From Zhouia spongiae (GTDB taxonomy: Bacteria > Bacteroidota > Bacteroidia > Flavobacteriales > Flavobacteriaceae), in the NCBI RefSeq assembly GCF_022760175.1, contig NZ_CP094326.1, forward strand, positions 186,001-250,000: a stretch of DNA of 64,000 nt, read 5' to 3'. Under the pieces are notes generated by a model. It was not told the DNA's origin, searched no databases, and saw only the letters and a list, made by a program, of their open reading frames with translations. How positions within the stretch are numbered: position 1 is the stretch's first letter; every line of letters starts with the position of its first letter. Shown in pieces: positions 36,746 through 46,153 of this stretch. The position numbers were made by a program, and so were the translations under genes.

Positions 36746-37600
36746 TTAATCAACCGTCAAATATACTTGAATTAGATTTATTTTATCTGAAGGAAATCCC
36801 TGAATTTTTGTTAATTCTGCCAAATCCTTTATTTCCCCTTTCTTCGTTCTGTACATTACAATTGCTGTCGCAAAATCTTTATCTATGTACACATGCGATG
36901 TCAATTGTTTTACACTCGCTTCATTTACATTCATTTTTCTGATTGCAGACAGATCATCTACTTTAAATTTACGAAATATCCGGCGAACAACCAGGCTGTC
37001 TAATCCATATACCTCGTATAGCTGGTTCATCTCTATATACCCGCCGAGCAGGCCCCTGTATTTCAAAATCCTGTTTGAAAATACTTTTCCTACTCCTTTG
37101 ATTTTCATTAATTCGCGAGATTCCGCTTTATTTATATCCAACTTGCCCTCTACACCGCTTTCTTCACCGTTTAAATGTTGATGTGTAATCTGCGGGGATA
37201 CTCTTTTTAGCTCCGGAAACCGGAAGTAAGGACTTATAATCTTCAATAAAGAATCGGAGAGCTCCGTCACCTCTTTAAATTCCTTAACCGAATTCACATA
37301 CATTCCCTTTTTCCTATACTCATAGAGTCTGTCCAGTTCTGCCGGAGCCATCCCCAGCGAATACCCTTTAAAATCATCTATATAATTCGGATTAAACCTG
37401 TATACCTCATAAGCCCTTTCCTGTTTCAGGTCGTTCAGGGAATCCAGACCGTTTTCGGCTTCCAAAAGACTCCAGAATCTGGATTCGTATGACCGGTCCG
37501 TAAAAAAAGAGAACAACCGGACCGTTAAAATAATTACCACCAAAAAAAACATCCCATTTCTCTGGCTTCTGTTAAACCTGAAATGGGATGTAGCTTTCAT
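36746..37600 (-). CDS. ComEA-like helix-hairpin-helix protein
   Basis: 284 residues with an N-terminal membrane anchor (about 14-33, GMFFLVVIILTVRLFSFF) and three to four HhH repeats: about 68-120, about 150-210 (LDINKAESRELMKIKGVGKVFSNRILKYR) and about 222-282 (MNVNEASVKQLTSHVYIDKDFATAIVMYRTKKG). HhH repeats of this kind bind DNA without sequence preference and are found in ComEA, the periplasmic DNA receptor of natural transformation. No other competence gene is nearby, so a DNA-uptake role is possible but unproven. Confidence 0.88.
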   Translation of the reverse strand: MKATSHFRFNRSQRNGMFFLVVIILTVRLFSFFTDRSYESRFWSLLEAENGLDSLNDLKQERAYEVYRFNPNYIDDFKGYSLGMAPAELDRLYEYRKKGMYVNSVKEFKEVTELSDSLLKIISPYFRFPELKRVSPQITHQHLNGEESGVEGKLDINKAESRELMKIKGVGKVFSNRILKYRGLLGGYIEMNQLYEVYGLDSLVVRRIFRKFKVDDLSAIRKMNVNEASVKQLTSHVYIDKDFATAIVMYRTKKGEIKDLAELTKIQGFPSDKINLIQVYLTVD

Positions 37601-37615
37601 TGTTTTTTGATCCGG

Positions 37616-39718
37616 TTAACTTGTCGCTTGCTGCGTGTCTGTAGTTGCAGCTCCCTGACGTTCTTTTTTAAAGAGCTTATTGTTTTTTAATTTACTCCAG
37701 TATTCATTAAGATCTTTACGGACTTCTCCACTCATCATATAGAGACCTATAATATTAGGGAACGACATTGCAAGAATCATCATATCAGAAAAATCCAATA
37801 CCGCCCCAAGGCTTACAGAAGCTCCTATTACTACAAATACCAAAAACAACATTTTATATACAAACTCCGTACGCTTGCTCTTTCCGAAAAGATAAGTCCA
37901 GGCTCTCATCCCGTAATAAGACCATGATATCATCGTTGAAAATGCAAAAAGAAAAACAGCTACGGCAAGCACATAAGGGAACCAGCTGATAACACTTTCA
38001 AAGGCATCAGAGGTTAATTGCGCTCCTCCTAATCCCTGCACTTCGTGCATTCCTGTAAAGATCAGCACCAAAGCAGTTAAGGTACATACGACAACAGTAT
38101 CGATAAACGGCTCCAATAAGGCTACAAAACCTTCTGAGGGCGGATGATTGGTTTTAGCCGTACTATGCGCAATCGCAGCCGAACCAACCCCAGCCTCATT
38201 CGAAAATGCCGCACGTTGAAAACCGACTATCAATACACCTATAACACCTCCTTTTAATGCACTTGGAGTAAAAGCCCCATCTATAATTGCTGAAAAAGCA
38301 GGGATAATATTTTCAATATTCATAAAGATAACGACCAATGCCGCCAATACATATATGGAAGCCATTACAGGTACCACCTTACCTGTTACCCTTGCTATAC
38401 TGTTAATTCCACCAATAATTACAACCCCTACCAATACAGCAGTAATAACACCGAACAAAGGTCCGTTACCCTGTAGCATCGGGAACTGGCTCGACAACTG
38501 TTCAAAAGACTGGTTAGCCTGAAACATATTACCGCCACCAAAAGAAGCACCGACAGCCAAAACCGCAAATAATCCTGCCAGCACCTTACCCAGTCCTTTT
38601 AAATTTCTTTTTTCCAAACCATACCTCAAATAATTCATCGGCCCTCCGAATACCCTTCCATCAGGAAGTATATCCCTGTACTTAACACCCAGAGTACACT
38701 CAACGAATTTTGAAGACATCCCCAGCAATCCGGCTACAATCATCCATAAGGTAGCTCCTGCTCCTCCCAATGAAATTGCAACTGCCACTCCTGCTATATT
38801 CCCCAAACCGACTGTTCCGGAAACAGCTGTGGCCAATGCCTGAAAGTGAGTTACCTGCCCCGGTGCATCAGGGTCGTCATACTTCCCTTTTGCCAGGTCT
38901 ACCGAATGCCTGAATCCTCTTATATTGATAAAGCCCATTCTGAGAGTGAAGAATGTGGCTCCAAGTAAAAGCCATACCACTATAAAAGGAATATTCTTTG
39001 TTTGGGGGTCTCCGTTAGGGTGCAACAAGACAATCTGCTCGTCATATTCAATTTCTGCCAGATAATGAGCACCTTGCTCAATCACATGTTTAGGATTATC
39101 TGAATTATATATTACTCCTCCTTCTTTTACAAGGTAATTAAGCGTACCGCTTACCGATGACACAACCTCTTCTTCTGCCCCTGAGGCTCTTGACACAATA
39201 GCTATGGGCTCTCCTTTTTTAACTTTAGCCCCTTCCGGTTTCAACCATTTTTTCAACACAAACTTATCGTCTATTTCAGACGACCAACCCGGAGCACCCA
39301 CAAGTTTTACATCGGCATAAACCACCGGATCGTACAATCCGGTCGCCGCAAAAGGGTCCCAGAACAAAACTGACCCGATAGCTGCCACTGCCGGGGTCAT
39401 CGTACCATTAAAAATTTCAGCAATCGCCCTGGCAGGAACTTCGTACTCTTTAGTTACAGTCAGTCCGTTTGCATCGGTAACAGTTACCGTATACGGAATA
39501 CCTTCAACCAATCCCGATGCTATATTCGAATTTAGCGGCGTAGATTGATTACTCCACTTATATGTATAAGGTTCTTGCCCGCCTTCAACTTTAATCGATA
39601 TTTGTCCGTCATTAATTACCCTGGAAGGATTATCTATCGTCTCCTTTACTACGAGTTCTTGCGAATAGGCAACAACAGATATAGCCATCATTAATAGCAA
39701 GAGAAAAGGTTTCTTCAT
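37616..39718 (-). CDS. Alanine:cation symporter (AGCS) with exported N-terminal modules
   Basis: 700 residues. About 245-690 is a sodium:alanine/glycine symporter of about 11 TMs ([43 protein letters not shown]). In front are a signal peptide (1-19), an SprB/PKD-like beta domain (about 21-95, [15 protein letters not shown]), a first hydrophobic helix (about 104-122) and a biotinyl-lipoyl-like sandwich (about 150-205: [22 protein letters not shown]..., [15 protein letters not shown]) without the MKM lysine motif, so it is not biotinylated. Ordinary AGCS proteins are about 450-550 residues. Role of the extra modules is unknown. Confidence 0.92.
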   Translation of the reverse strand: MKKPFLLLLMMAISVVAYSQELVVKETIDNPSRVINDGQISIKVEGGQEPYTYKWSNQSTPLNSNIASGLVEGIPYTVTVTDANGLTVTKEYEVPARAIAEIFNGTMTPAVAAIGSVLFWDPFAATGLYDPVVYADVKLVGAPGWSSEIDDKFVLKKWLKPEGAKVKKGEPIAIVSRASGAEEEVVSSVSGTLNYLVKEGGVIYNSDNPKHVIEQGAHYLAEIEYDEQIVLLHPNGDPQTKNIPFIVVWLLLGATFFTLRMGFINIRGFRHSVDLAKGKYDDPDAPGQVTHFQALATAVSGTVGLGNIAGVAVAISLGGAGATLWMIVAGLLGMSSKFVECTLGVKYRDILPDGRVFGGPMNYLRYGLEKRNLKGLGKVLAGLFAVLAVGASFGGGNMFQANQSFEQLSSQFPMLQGNGPLFGVITAVLVGVVIIGGINSIARVTGKVVPVMASIYVLAALVVIFMNIENIIPAFSAIIDGAFTPSALKGGVIGVLIVGFQRAAFSNEAGVGSAAIAHSTAKTNHPPSEGFVALLEPFIDTVVVCTLTALVLIFTGMHEVQGLGGAQLTSDAFESVISWFPYVLAVAVFLFAFSTMISWSYYGMRAWTYLFGKSKRTEFVYKMLFLVFVVIGASVSLGAVLDFSDMMILAMSFPNIIGLYMMSGEVRKDLNEYWSKLKNNKLFKKERQGAATTDTQQATS

Positions 39719-39988
39719 AATATACTTTTTCGTTAATTTTAGGTTAGGTTATGTTTATCAGGACGCCAATATCTTAAAAATTATCAATCAAGACAAATTT
39801 TATGTATTATATGTAACGTCACTTGGTATTGAAAATCAATCAGTATAGCTGTTATTATTCCAGACAAGAAGCATCTGTTTATATTTTGTCTGAAGCTGAC
39901 TCATACTTCAGAGGAGGGACAGGTATTTTGTTCTTCTCATTCTTTTGGTTTTGGTTCATTAACTGTTTGATTGCAGAAAAATGTTTAG

Positions 39989-41011
39989 TTATGCATAACT
40001 TTCTTTTATATGAAACATTTCATTCAATCTTTTAATTTGTTCGGGTCTTCCCAATACTACCAACTTGCAGCTTGGAAGTAACCTGGTATCGCCTTCGGGA
40101 TTTATAATAAAATCTCCGGAAGCCTCTTTATACCCAATAACGGTACACCCGGTTACACTACGCAAATTAAGGTCTATCAGTGATTTATACTGGTATTTTT
40201 CAGGAAGATCCTCCATAGACACCTCTTCAAGGGTAATCGTATCTCTCCCTTCAATAGCGAGTTGCCTGACGAATTCAACCAAATCCGGGAGCACTACCAA
40301 TGAAGCCATATGATCTCCTCCTATCTTATCCGGCATAATTGTTTTATCAGCACCTGCAAGCTCCAGTTTCCTTTGAGAAGATTCTTCCGAGGCCCTGCTG
40401 ATGATATTCAGGTTCGAATTTAGCTGTCTTGCAGACAAGACAACAAAAAGGTTATCTGCATCATTTGGCAATGCCGATATTAACACCTGAGCGTTTATTA
40501 TTCCGGCATCGAGCAGTATTTCATCTTCATTCGCATTTCCGTGAATAAACAGGATATTTTCGTCCATCTCCTTTTCGATCACCTCCTCGTTACTTTCTAT
40601 CACCACAAAAGGCTTTTTATAACGCAATAACTTAAGCGCTGCTTGTTTTCCGTTTCTTCCGTAACCACATATAATAACATGATTATCGAGCTGATTAATT
40701 TTTCGCTTCATCCTTCTCAATTTTATTTGCTGAACCGTGCTTCTGACCAATAAATATTCCGTTATAATCGATATTGCAAATGCAAATATGAAAACACTCG
40801 ATATGATTAAAAAGATCGTAAATATTTTCGCATCACTATCTAAAGGTCTCACTTCACTAAAACCAACAGTGGTTACCGTGATAACGGTCATATAAGTAGC
40901 ATCGATCCAATCGTATTCACCGAAGTACCTGTATCCAAAAACCCCAAATAGAAAAACAAACACCAGAAGTGCTATGGCAATATAGAATTTTGACCTGAAG
41001 AGTTTAAACAT
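39989..41011 (-). CDS. Potassium channel with RCK/TrkA-N domain
   Basis: 340-residue two-TM channel subunit. TM1 about 10-27, pore helix and filter TTVGFSEV (48-54), TM2 about 62-86, then an RCK domain (NHVIICGYGRNGKQAALKLLRYKKP, Rossmann GxGxxG) and a TrkA-C domain (about 255-335). The filter has G-F-S in place of the usual G-Y-G, a form I recall from several Bacteroidota. It lies upstream of a small PspC gene on the same strand. The 270-base gap 39719-39988 shows nothing recognisable. Confidence 0.9.
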   Translation of the reverse strand: MFKLFRSKFYIAIALLVFVFLFGVFGYRYFGEYDWIDATYMTVITVTTVGFSEVRPLDSDAKIFTIFLIISSVFIFAFAISIITEYLLVRSTVQQIKLRRMKRKINQLDNHVIICGYGRNGKQAALKLLRYKKPFVVIESNEEVIEKEMDENILFIHGNANEDEILLDAGIINAQVLISALPNDADNLFVVLSARQLNSNLNIISRASEESSQRKLELAGADKTIMPDKIGGDHMASLVVLPDLVEFVRQLAIEGRDTITLEEVSMEDLPEKYQYKSLIDLNLRSVTGCTVIGYKEASGDFIINPEGDTRLLPSCKLVVLGRPEQIKRLNEMFHIKESYA

Positions 41012-41016
41012 AAATT

Positions 41017-41244
41017 CTATAAATCAAAGACAGACGTTCGCTTCGTGTAAACAAGATCTTTTAACTTTAACCAGAATGCAAGATTTAAATACACTATAAA
41101 CCAAACTCCCAGGGTAGCAAAAGATGCATAGATAAAGAAGAGGCGGACATTTTTTGCCTTTACCCCCATCTTTTCAGCTAAACGGGATGACACTTCAAAA
41201 CCGTGCTTTTCAAAAAAGTAACGTAAGTTGCTAATTTTATTCAT
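41017..41244 (-). CDS. PspC-domain small membrane protein
   Basis: 75 residues: RYFFEKHGFEVSSRLAEKMGVKAKNVRLFFIYASFATLG followed by a hydrophobic segment (about 36-62). This is a PspC-type domain with one or two TM passes. PspC proteins are associated with envelope stress in Gammaproteobacteria, but the flavobacterial forms are uncharacterised. It sits 5 bases before the potassium channel gene and 17 bases after DUF2851, probably in one operon. Confidence 0.85.
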   Translation of the reverse strand: MNKISNLRYFFEKHGFEVSSRLAEKMGVKAKNVRLFFIYASFATLGVWFIVYLNLAFWLKLKDLVYTKRTSVFDL

Positions 41245-41261
41245 CGTTGTAAATATAATAA

Positions 41262-42536
41262 CTATTCATTAATTAACTTGTTTCCAATTTCACATTGAAG
41301 ACATTTATTTTTTGAACAATAGTTATTATACAAATGCAATAATGATTGACTGCCAAATGCAGAGGAGACATCAATTCCTGATTGTCTAAACCCTGTAATA
41401 ATGGAATTATCCTCAGGTTTCAATGCCCCGATCATGCTAATAATTTCTTCATCAAAAGACGCTCCTGTATACTGGGCATATTTAAACTTAACGGGAATTA
41501 CTGTATTAATGACTATAAGGTCGATAAAAGATCTGGTTGTTTTCTTTTTCCTTTTCAGGGCAGACTTTTTACCGAATGTATAATGAGAATCCCAATACGA
41601 GGATGCCACAGCATGAAAAAGTTTATAACACGCCTCCATCGAGTTTAATTCAATAACTTTTGAGAACAAATGCTCTTCATTACTGTATAGGCTGCAAAAT
41701 TGTGATAACCTGATGGTCGGGAAATTGTTCGGCCGCAGTCTGAAGAAAGAAGGGGCTACAACTGATTCATTGCTCAGATTGAACTTATTTTTCAGAAAAG
41801 CGTATTGATCCCGCAACGCTATAAAATAAGCATCCGGAAGACCGGCATCTAACAATCCTGCCATACCGAACAATAAAGCCTCAAACGATTGCCGGCTCGC
41901 CTTCACCTTCCTTATTACCCCGTATGGTATAGCTCCGGCTATACTTGCAAATGAATCTGCATTTATTTTAAACCCGAAATTGCGGATTAAAGAACTGAAT
42001 ACAATGTCATCCCAGTCATTATTATTTAACTGCAACTCCTTTTCTATTTTCTTGGTTTTATGCTGTAAGCGTTCAAAATACAAACGCTCTGACCAACGAT
42101 GCCTCAACAAAGGATTTATATCCGATATACTGTCTTCACAATTGATAAATTGTTTTTTAGCCGACATCAGCTTCTTATAATTTGTCAATGCACTACAAGA
42201 AACATATTTTCTGATCTCAAAGGCAGGGATCAGCCGATTATTAGCAGAGAACACTTCCACATCATCTTCCCATACCACATGCAGAATAACATTCTGGTAA
42301 TTTTTATCTTTCTCATGTCCGTGCAGATACCAGTCTGATGCTTTTATATGTATCTCCACATTACCGGCCCACAACTGCCCTCCTATTTCAATCCTCGCAT
42401 TAAAAAAATCCGGTCCGGCATTACCATTATGAATTCCTGTCGATACCACCCTGATCAACTCACCATTAGTACTATACAGTTCATTAAAGCCGAACTTTCT
42501 GAATTTCCATAAAAAATGCATCAACTGTTCATTCAT
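41262..42536 (-). CDS. DUF2851 family protein
   Basis: 424 residues, cytosolic, DUF2851 over the full length (LMHFLWKFRKFGFNELYSTNGELIRVVSTG, GNAGPDFFNARIEIGGQLWAGNVEIHIKASDW). The GxxNxGPDF...W.G.VE.H motif resembles nuclease-like folds, but no biochemical role is known to me. C-terminal CSKNKCLQCEIGNKL could bind a metal. Conserved in Bacteroidota. First gene of the run DUF2851-pspC-channel, bounded upstream by a terminator. Confidence 0.9.
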   Translation of the reverse strand: MNEQLMHFLWKFRKFGFNELYSTNGELIRVVSTGIHNGNAGPDFFNARIEIGGQLWAGNVEIHIKASDWYLHGHEKDKNYQNVILHVVWEDDVEVFSANNRLIPAFEIRKYVSCSALTNYKKLMSAKKQFINCEDSISDINPLLRHRWSERLYFERLQHKTKKIEKELQLNNNDWDDIVFSSLIRNFGFKINADSFASIAGAIPYGVIRKVKASRQSFEALLFGMAGLLDAGLPDAYFIALRDQYAFLKNKFNLSNESVVAPSFFRLRPNNFPTIRLSQFCSLYSNEEHLFSKVIELNSMEACYKLFHAVASSYWDSHYTFGKKSALKRKKKTTRSFIDLIVINTVIPVKFKYAQYTGASFDEEIISMIGALKPEDNSIITGFRQSGIDVSSAFGSQSLLHLYNNYCSKNKCLQCEIGNKLINE

Positions 42537-42547
42537 GCATTGAAAAT

Positions 42548-42578
42548 AAAAAATCCCGCTTAAAAAACGGGATTTTTT
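42548..42578 (-). terminator. Terminator after rhodanese gene
   Basis: AAAAAATCCCG (42548-42558) with CGGGATTTTTT (42568-42578), 11-bp stem, 9-base loop, T run on both strands. It ends the rhodanese transcript just before the DUF2851 gene. Confidence 0.85.
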
Positions 42579-42604
42579 GTAAGATATTTTTTTATTTTTT
42601 TGTC

Positions 42605-42916
42605 TTATTCCATAACGTCACCTTCCCAGTCATTAAATCCTCCGAGCAGGTTATAAATGTTTTCAAAACCAAGTTGCCCCATTAAAGCACAAGCCTGACC
42701 ACTTCTGTTTCCGGAACGACAATAGACATAATAATTTTTAGACTTATCAAGTTTTTCAACCTCGTCCAAAAAGCCCTGTCCCAAATAAATATCAATATGA
42801 ACAGCATTAGGAATATAACCTTCTTCAACTTCTTCATCAGTTCTCACATCTAAGATTACTGCATTGTCGTCATTTTCCAATTGTTCTGTCCACTCGTGTT
42901 GTGTTAAATCTGCCAT
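42605..42916 (-). CDS. Rhodanese-like sulfurtransferase
   Basis: 103-residue single-domain rhodanese, cytosolic. Active-site loop CRSGNRSG with catalytic cysteine at about 68 in YYVYCRSGNRS, N-terminal ILDVRTDEEVEEGYIPNAVHID. Transfers sulfane sulfur, partner unknown. Separated from the next upstream gene by a terminator, so it has its own transcript. Confidence 0.93.
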   Translation of the reverse strand: MADLTQHEWTEQLENDDNAVILDVRTDEEVEEGYIPNAVHIDIYLGQGFLDEVEKLDKSKNYYVYCRSGNRSGQACALMGQLGFENIYNLLGGFNDWEGDVME

Positions 42917-42949
42917 TTTTATTTTTTTTCAAATGTATTATTTCTCTAT

Positions 42950-42975
42950 AAAAAAACCGAGATATAACACCTCGG
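42950..42975 (-). terminator. Terminator after the redoxin gene
   Basis: CCGAG and CTCGG form a 5-bp stem with a 9-base loop, followed on the minus strand by seven T residues. It lies 27 bases after the stop at 43002. Confidence 0.75.
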
Positions 42976-43001
42976 ATCTTTCTCAAATTATATTTTTACA
43001 A

Positions 43002-43610
43002 CTATACCTTAATAGAGCAGCCGATCGCTTTGGTTGTGGTGATCTTGATTTTTTCACCTGCCAGCATAGCATCTACCGCCTCTTCAACATACTTTGTTTC
43101 CACTAACGATGCATCCTGATAATTGTCATCAATAGCACCTATATATTTTACCTGATAGCCTTTTGCCGTATGCTCCAATAAAAACACATGCGGGGTCCTG
43201 GTGGCTCCGTACTGTGGAAAAATATCCTGATCCTCGTCCAACAAGTATGGAAAAGAAAAACCCTTTTCCCTGGCTCTCTGCTTCATCTGTTCGAAACTGT
43301 CTTCAGGCTGAAGATCGGGATTGTTAGGATTAATAGCTATAACCGGCACCCCCAATGCCTTATACTTTTTATCCAGATCTATAATCCGGTCTTCATAAGC
43401 CACAGCATAAGGGCAGCTGTTACAAGTAAAAATCACCATAAAGCCTTTTGCATCTTTGTAATCTTTCAAAGACACTTTTTTACCATCTATATTCTTCAGT
43501 TCAAAATCGGTAGCATAATCTCCAATATCATAGCCTTTGTCCGGATCAACAAAAGCACTGGAAATCAAAGCTACAAAAATAAGTACCAAGGTTTTTAATG
43601 AAGTTTTCAT
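43002..43610 (-). CDS. Exported thioredoxin-fold protein (redoxin)
   Basis: 202 residues with signal peptide (1-20). A redoxin/AhpC-TSA type domain (about 30-160) carries TCNSCPYAVAYEDR, a CxxC variant (C-N-S-C) in place of WCGPC, and TPHVFLLE holds the cis-proline. Periplasmic oxidoreductase of unknown target. Twelve bases after a second TlpA-type gene, so the two form a redox operon. Confidence 0.88.
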   Translation of the reverse strand: MKTSLKTLVLIFVALISSAFVDPDKGYDIGDYATDFELKNIDGKKVSLKDYKDAKGFMVIFTCNSCPYAVAYEDRIIDLDKKYKALGVPVIAINPNNPDLQPEDSFEQMKQRAREKGFSFPYLLDEDQDIFPQYGATRTPHVFLLEHTAKGYQVKYIGAIDDNYQDASLVETKYVEEAVDAMLAGEKIKITTTKAIGCSIKV

Positions 43611-43622
43611 AATTGTATCTGT

Positions 43623-44162
43623 TTACTCTGTAATAAGTTGGTCTATATTTTGTTTGAGCTCGTCATAAGTCATACTGTTTTCAAAAAACAACCGTTGATC
43701 TTTGGTGTAAATCACTGTCGCTGGTATTGCACCGCTCCACTCCTCACTCACTTTCGGAATCCATTTATTTTGCTTCGGATCATCCAGCAGTACAACTTTA
43801 GATTTCAAATCGTGTTCCTTTACAAAAGGTATAAGATGAGTCTTCAACATTTGTGGAAAATCCAGACTAACCAAAACAACTTCTACACCTTTATCTGTAT
43901 ACTCTTTTAAAACCTTTTCAAACCCGGGTAATTCCTCCACACAAGGTTTGCACCAGGTAGCCCAGAAATTTATAACGTAAATTTTATCGTCTTTAATATG
44001 TAAATAAGGCTCTAATTCATCAAAATTATACGATTTTACGGCAAGACTGCTTCCATCTGCGTCTAAATCTGCAATGGCAACATCCTTATTTTGATATTGT
44101 CCAAACCCATTGTAACCTATTAAAATTACAAAAAATATAAAAGCTACAGCATTTTTCATCAA
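43623..44162 (-). CDS. TlpA-family periplasmic thioredoxin
   Basis: 179 residues: signal peptide (1-21), then a thioredoxin fold with WATWCKPCVEEL (CKPC active site, about 68-79) and IPATVIYTKD. Likely a periplasmic disulfide reductase. It is the first gene of the pair with the redoxin. No promoter consensus was found directly upstream. The 251-base gap 44163-44413 contains the marR control region and otherwise nothing recognisable. Confidence 0.9.
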   Translation of the reverse strand: MMKNAVAFIFFVILIGYNGFGQYQNKDVAIADLDADGSSLAVKSYNFDELEPYLHIKDDKIYVINFWATWCKPCVEELPGFEKVLKEYTDKGVEVVLVSLDFPQMLKTHLIPFVKEHDLKSKVVLLDDPKQNKWIPKVSEEWSGAIPATVIYTKDQRLFFENSMTYDELKQNIDQLITE

Positions 44163-44359
44163 TCCTCAGTTTTTGTATGTGTAATCGGAACCTGTAAATC
44201 AATCCGCACCGACCGGCATCCCGCAAGGCCTTTTGAGAGCCTTAAATATCGGAAGATAGGTCAATTACAAATCCCTGCGATTATTAAAATTCATATACAA
44301 AATAAAGATATAGGACACCAACCCCCAGTCCCTTTAACAAAAATTTATCACCCGGACTC

Positions 44360-44389
44360 TTGTATCTACAAATATTTAAATTACATTTG
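44360..44389 (+). promoter_or_regulatory. Promoter of marR operon
   Basis: TTG, 19 bases, TACATTTG: full Bacteroidota promoter. The -7 element overlaps the candidate operator TTGTACCAACAA at 44387-44398, so a protein bound there would block initiation. Confidence 0.7.
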
Positions 44390-44413
44390 TACCAACAAAT
44401 ATTGTAAACACAA
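44387..44413 (+). promoter_or_regulatory. Candidate MarR operator, site 1
   Basis: TTGT-N4-ACAA dyad followed one base later by TA-N2-GTAAACACAA. The same 27-base arrangement with the same spacing occurs before the nitroreductase gene (44881-44907). Two copies in front of two adjacent genes suggest a site for the encoded MarR protein. Confidence 0.5.
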
Positions 44414-44863
44414 TTGAAAATAGAAGACATCATAAAAACGAAAGCAATGACCGATCATAAAAAAGCGGTCATAAATTTGGTATATACTGCCAATATCATT
44501 AGTGAGAAGATTACCGATGCACTAAAACCATTTGATGTTTCTACCCCTCAATTTAATGTGTTACGTATACTCAGGGGACAAAAGAACAAACCGGCAAATC
44601 TTTGCACCATCCAGGAACGTATGATCCATAAAATGAGTAATACGACCCGTTTGGTCGATAAACTGATCGACAAGGGTTTCGTAAAACGCAATACTTGCGA
44701 ACAAAACAGACGAAAAGTCGAGATTTTTATCACTCAAAAAGGACTGGATGTTTTGGTCGAAATGGATGAAGCCGTATGTAATGCCGAACAACAAGTCATA
44801 AATGAACTAAGCAGGGAAGAACTGATCCGGCTTAATGTTCTGCTTGACAAACTAAGGAAATAA
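44414..44863 (+). CDS. MarR-family transcriptional regulator
   Basis: 149-residue winged-helix repressor. The start is a TTG, giving the family's usual N-terminus KIEDIIKTK; the next ATG (44447) would cut 11 conserved residues. The helix-turn-helix and wing are at about 50-110 (ANLCTIQERMIHKMSNTTRLVDKLIDKGFVKRNTCEQNRRKVEIFITQKG). Probably senses a small phenolic or electrophile and controls the downstream nitroreductase and YceI genes and itself, judged by the repeated motif before both. Confidence 0.92.
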   Translation: MKIEDIIKTKAMTDHKKAVINLVYTANIISEKITDALKPFDVSTPQFNVLRILRGQKNKPANLCTIQERMIHKMSNTTRLVDKLIDKGFVKRNTCEQNRRKVEIFITQKGLDVLVEMDEAVCNAEQQVINELSREELIRLNVLLDKLRK

Positions 44864-44880
44864 TTTTTTTGAACAAATAC

Positions 44881-44907
44881 TTGTATATACAACTATAGTA
44901 AACACAA
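44881..44907 (+). promoter_or_regulatory. Candidate MarR operator, site 2
   Basis: Starts with the perfect palindrome TTGTATATACAA, then after one base TA-N2-GTAAACACAA, matching site 1 in order and spacing. It ends five bases before the nitroreductase ATG at 44913. Confidence 0.5.
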
Positions 44908-44912
44908 ATAAA

Positions 44913-45545
44913 ATGAGCACTATTATTGAAAACCTGAAATGGAGATACGCAACTAAAAAGTTCGATCCTTCAAAAAAGATAAGTGAGCAGGACCTCGAAA
45001 CGCTGAAGGAGGCCATTCAATTATCGGCATCTTCCTATGGCCTGCAACCTTATCAGGTACTTATTATCGAAAACCGCGAAATCAGGGAAAAATTAAAACC
45101 GGTAGCGTGGAACCAGTCACAGGTGACAGATGCCTCTCACCTTGTCATTTTTGCCAATAACATAAACTTAGGTCCAAAAGACACAGAAGCCTACATGAAC
45201 AACATAAGTAGCACCCGCAACATCCCTTCGGAAAGTCTTAACGGCTTTAGCGAAATGATTAACGGCACGATCAATAACCTGTCAGAAGACGCATTAGCTG
45301 TATGGACCTCAAAACAAACATACATAGCTTTAGGCAATCTGTTGGCTGCTGCCGCCGAACTTAAAATAGACACCTGTCCGATGGAAGGCTTCGATGCTGC
45401 TAAGTTCAATGAAATACTGGGACTTAATGAAAAAGGGCTTAACACTTCATTAATTGCCCCTATCGGCTACCGAAGTGAAGAGGACGATACTCAGAACCAT
45501 ATCAAAGTCAGAAAACCAAAAACAGAATTATTCACAACCATATAA
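44913..45545 (+). CDS. NAD(P)H-dependent nitroreductase family protein
   Basis: 210-residue FMN enzyme of the NfsB/nitroreductase family (WRYATKKFDPSKKISEQDLETLKEAIQLSASSYGLQPYQVLII...). LQPYQVLIIENREIREKL and TCPMEGFDAAKFNEILGL are typical. It reduces nitro- or quinone compounds with NAD(P)H. Cytosolic. Second gene of marR-nitroreductase-yceI, with 49 bases to marR and 17 to yceI. Confidence 0.93.
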   Translation: MSTIIENLKWRYATKKFDPSKKISEQDLETLKEAIQLSASSYGLQPYQVLIIENREIREKLKPVAWNQSQVTDASHLVIFANNINLGPKDTEAYMNNISSTRNIPSESLNGFSEMINGTINNLSEDALAVWTSKQTYIALGNLLAAAAELKIDTCPMEGFDAAKFNEILGLNEKGLNTSLIAPIGYRSEEDDTQNHIKVRKPKTELFTTI

Positions 45546-45562
45546 CAATTAAAACAAAAACA

Positions 45563-46132
45563 ATGAGAAACTTATTTGTAGTCGCTTTAGCTTTAGTCGT
45601 GGGGACAGCTTCGGCCAATAACGTTGAAACAGAAAAAAAGGAAGTAAAGACCGAAAAGAGTACAGTTACCTGGAAAGGATACAAAGTAACCGGATCGCAT
45701 GAAGGTACCGTAGCACTCAAATCGGGATATCTGGAATTTAAAGGAGATAAATTAACCGGTGGAGAGTTTGTAGTGAATATGACAACTATCGGGTCTACAG
45801 ACCTCGAAGGTGAGTGGAAAACAAAATTAGACGGACACTTAAAGTCTGATGATTTCTTTGGTGTTGAAAAACATCCTGCCGCTACCCTGGTATTCAAAAA
45901 AGTGAAGGCTACCGGAAAAAACGCTTACGAAGTAACCGGTGAACTGACTATTAAAGGAATTACAAACCCCCTAACCTTTAATATTTCTGTTTATGGAAGC
46001 AAGGCTACGGCCTCGCTAAAAATAGACAGGAGCAAATACAATGTCAAATATGGCTCAGGAAGTTTCTTTGACAATTTAGGAGACAAAACCATATACGACG
46101 AGTTCGATCTGGTTGTTGATCTGCAATTCTAA
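45563..46132 (+). CDS. YceI-family periplasmic protein
   Basis: 189 residues with signal peptide (1-18). The lipocalin-like YceI domain covers 25-187 (STVTWKGYKVTGSHEGTVALKSGYLEF, then HLKSDDFFGVEKHPAATLVFKKV). Such proteins bind isoprenoid or other amphiphiles in the periplasm. Third gene of the operon, with a terminator following. Confidence 0.93.
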   Translation: MRNLFVVALALVVGTASANNVETEKKEVKTEKSTVTWKGYKVTGSHEGTVALKSGYLEFKGDKLTGGEFVVNMTTIGSTDLEGEWKTKLDGHLKSDDFFGVEKHPAATLVFKKVKATGKNAYEVTGELTIKGITNPLTFNISVYGSKATASLKIDRSKYNVKYGSGSFFDNLGDKTIYDEFDLVVDLQF

Positions 46133-46153
46133 TCAATTAAAGGTGATTGGTTT

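Noticed and set aside
36418-36942. Plus-strand open frame of 174 codons
   Set aside because: Antisense to the acyl-CoA dehydrogenase and helix-hairpin-helix genes; composition is typical of a shadow.
39823-40035. Plus-strand open frame of 70 codons between the symporter and channel genes
   Set aside because: Runs into the antisense of the channel gene, no start signal or recognisable domain; treated as intergenic.
43188-43598. Plus-strand open frame of 136 codons
   Set aside because: Antisense to the redoxin gene, which has a signal peptide and CxxC motif.
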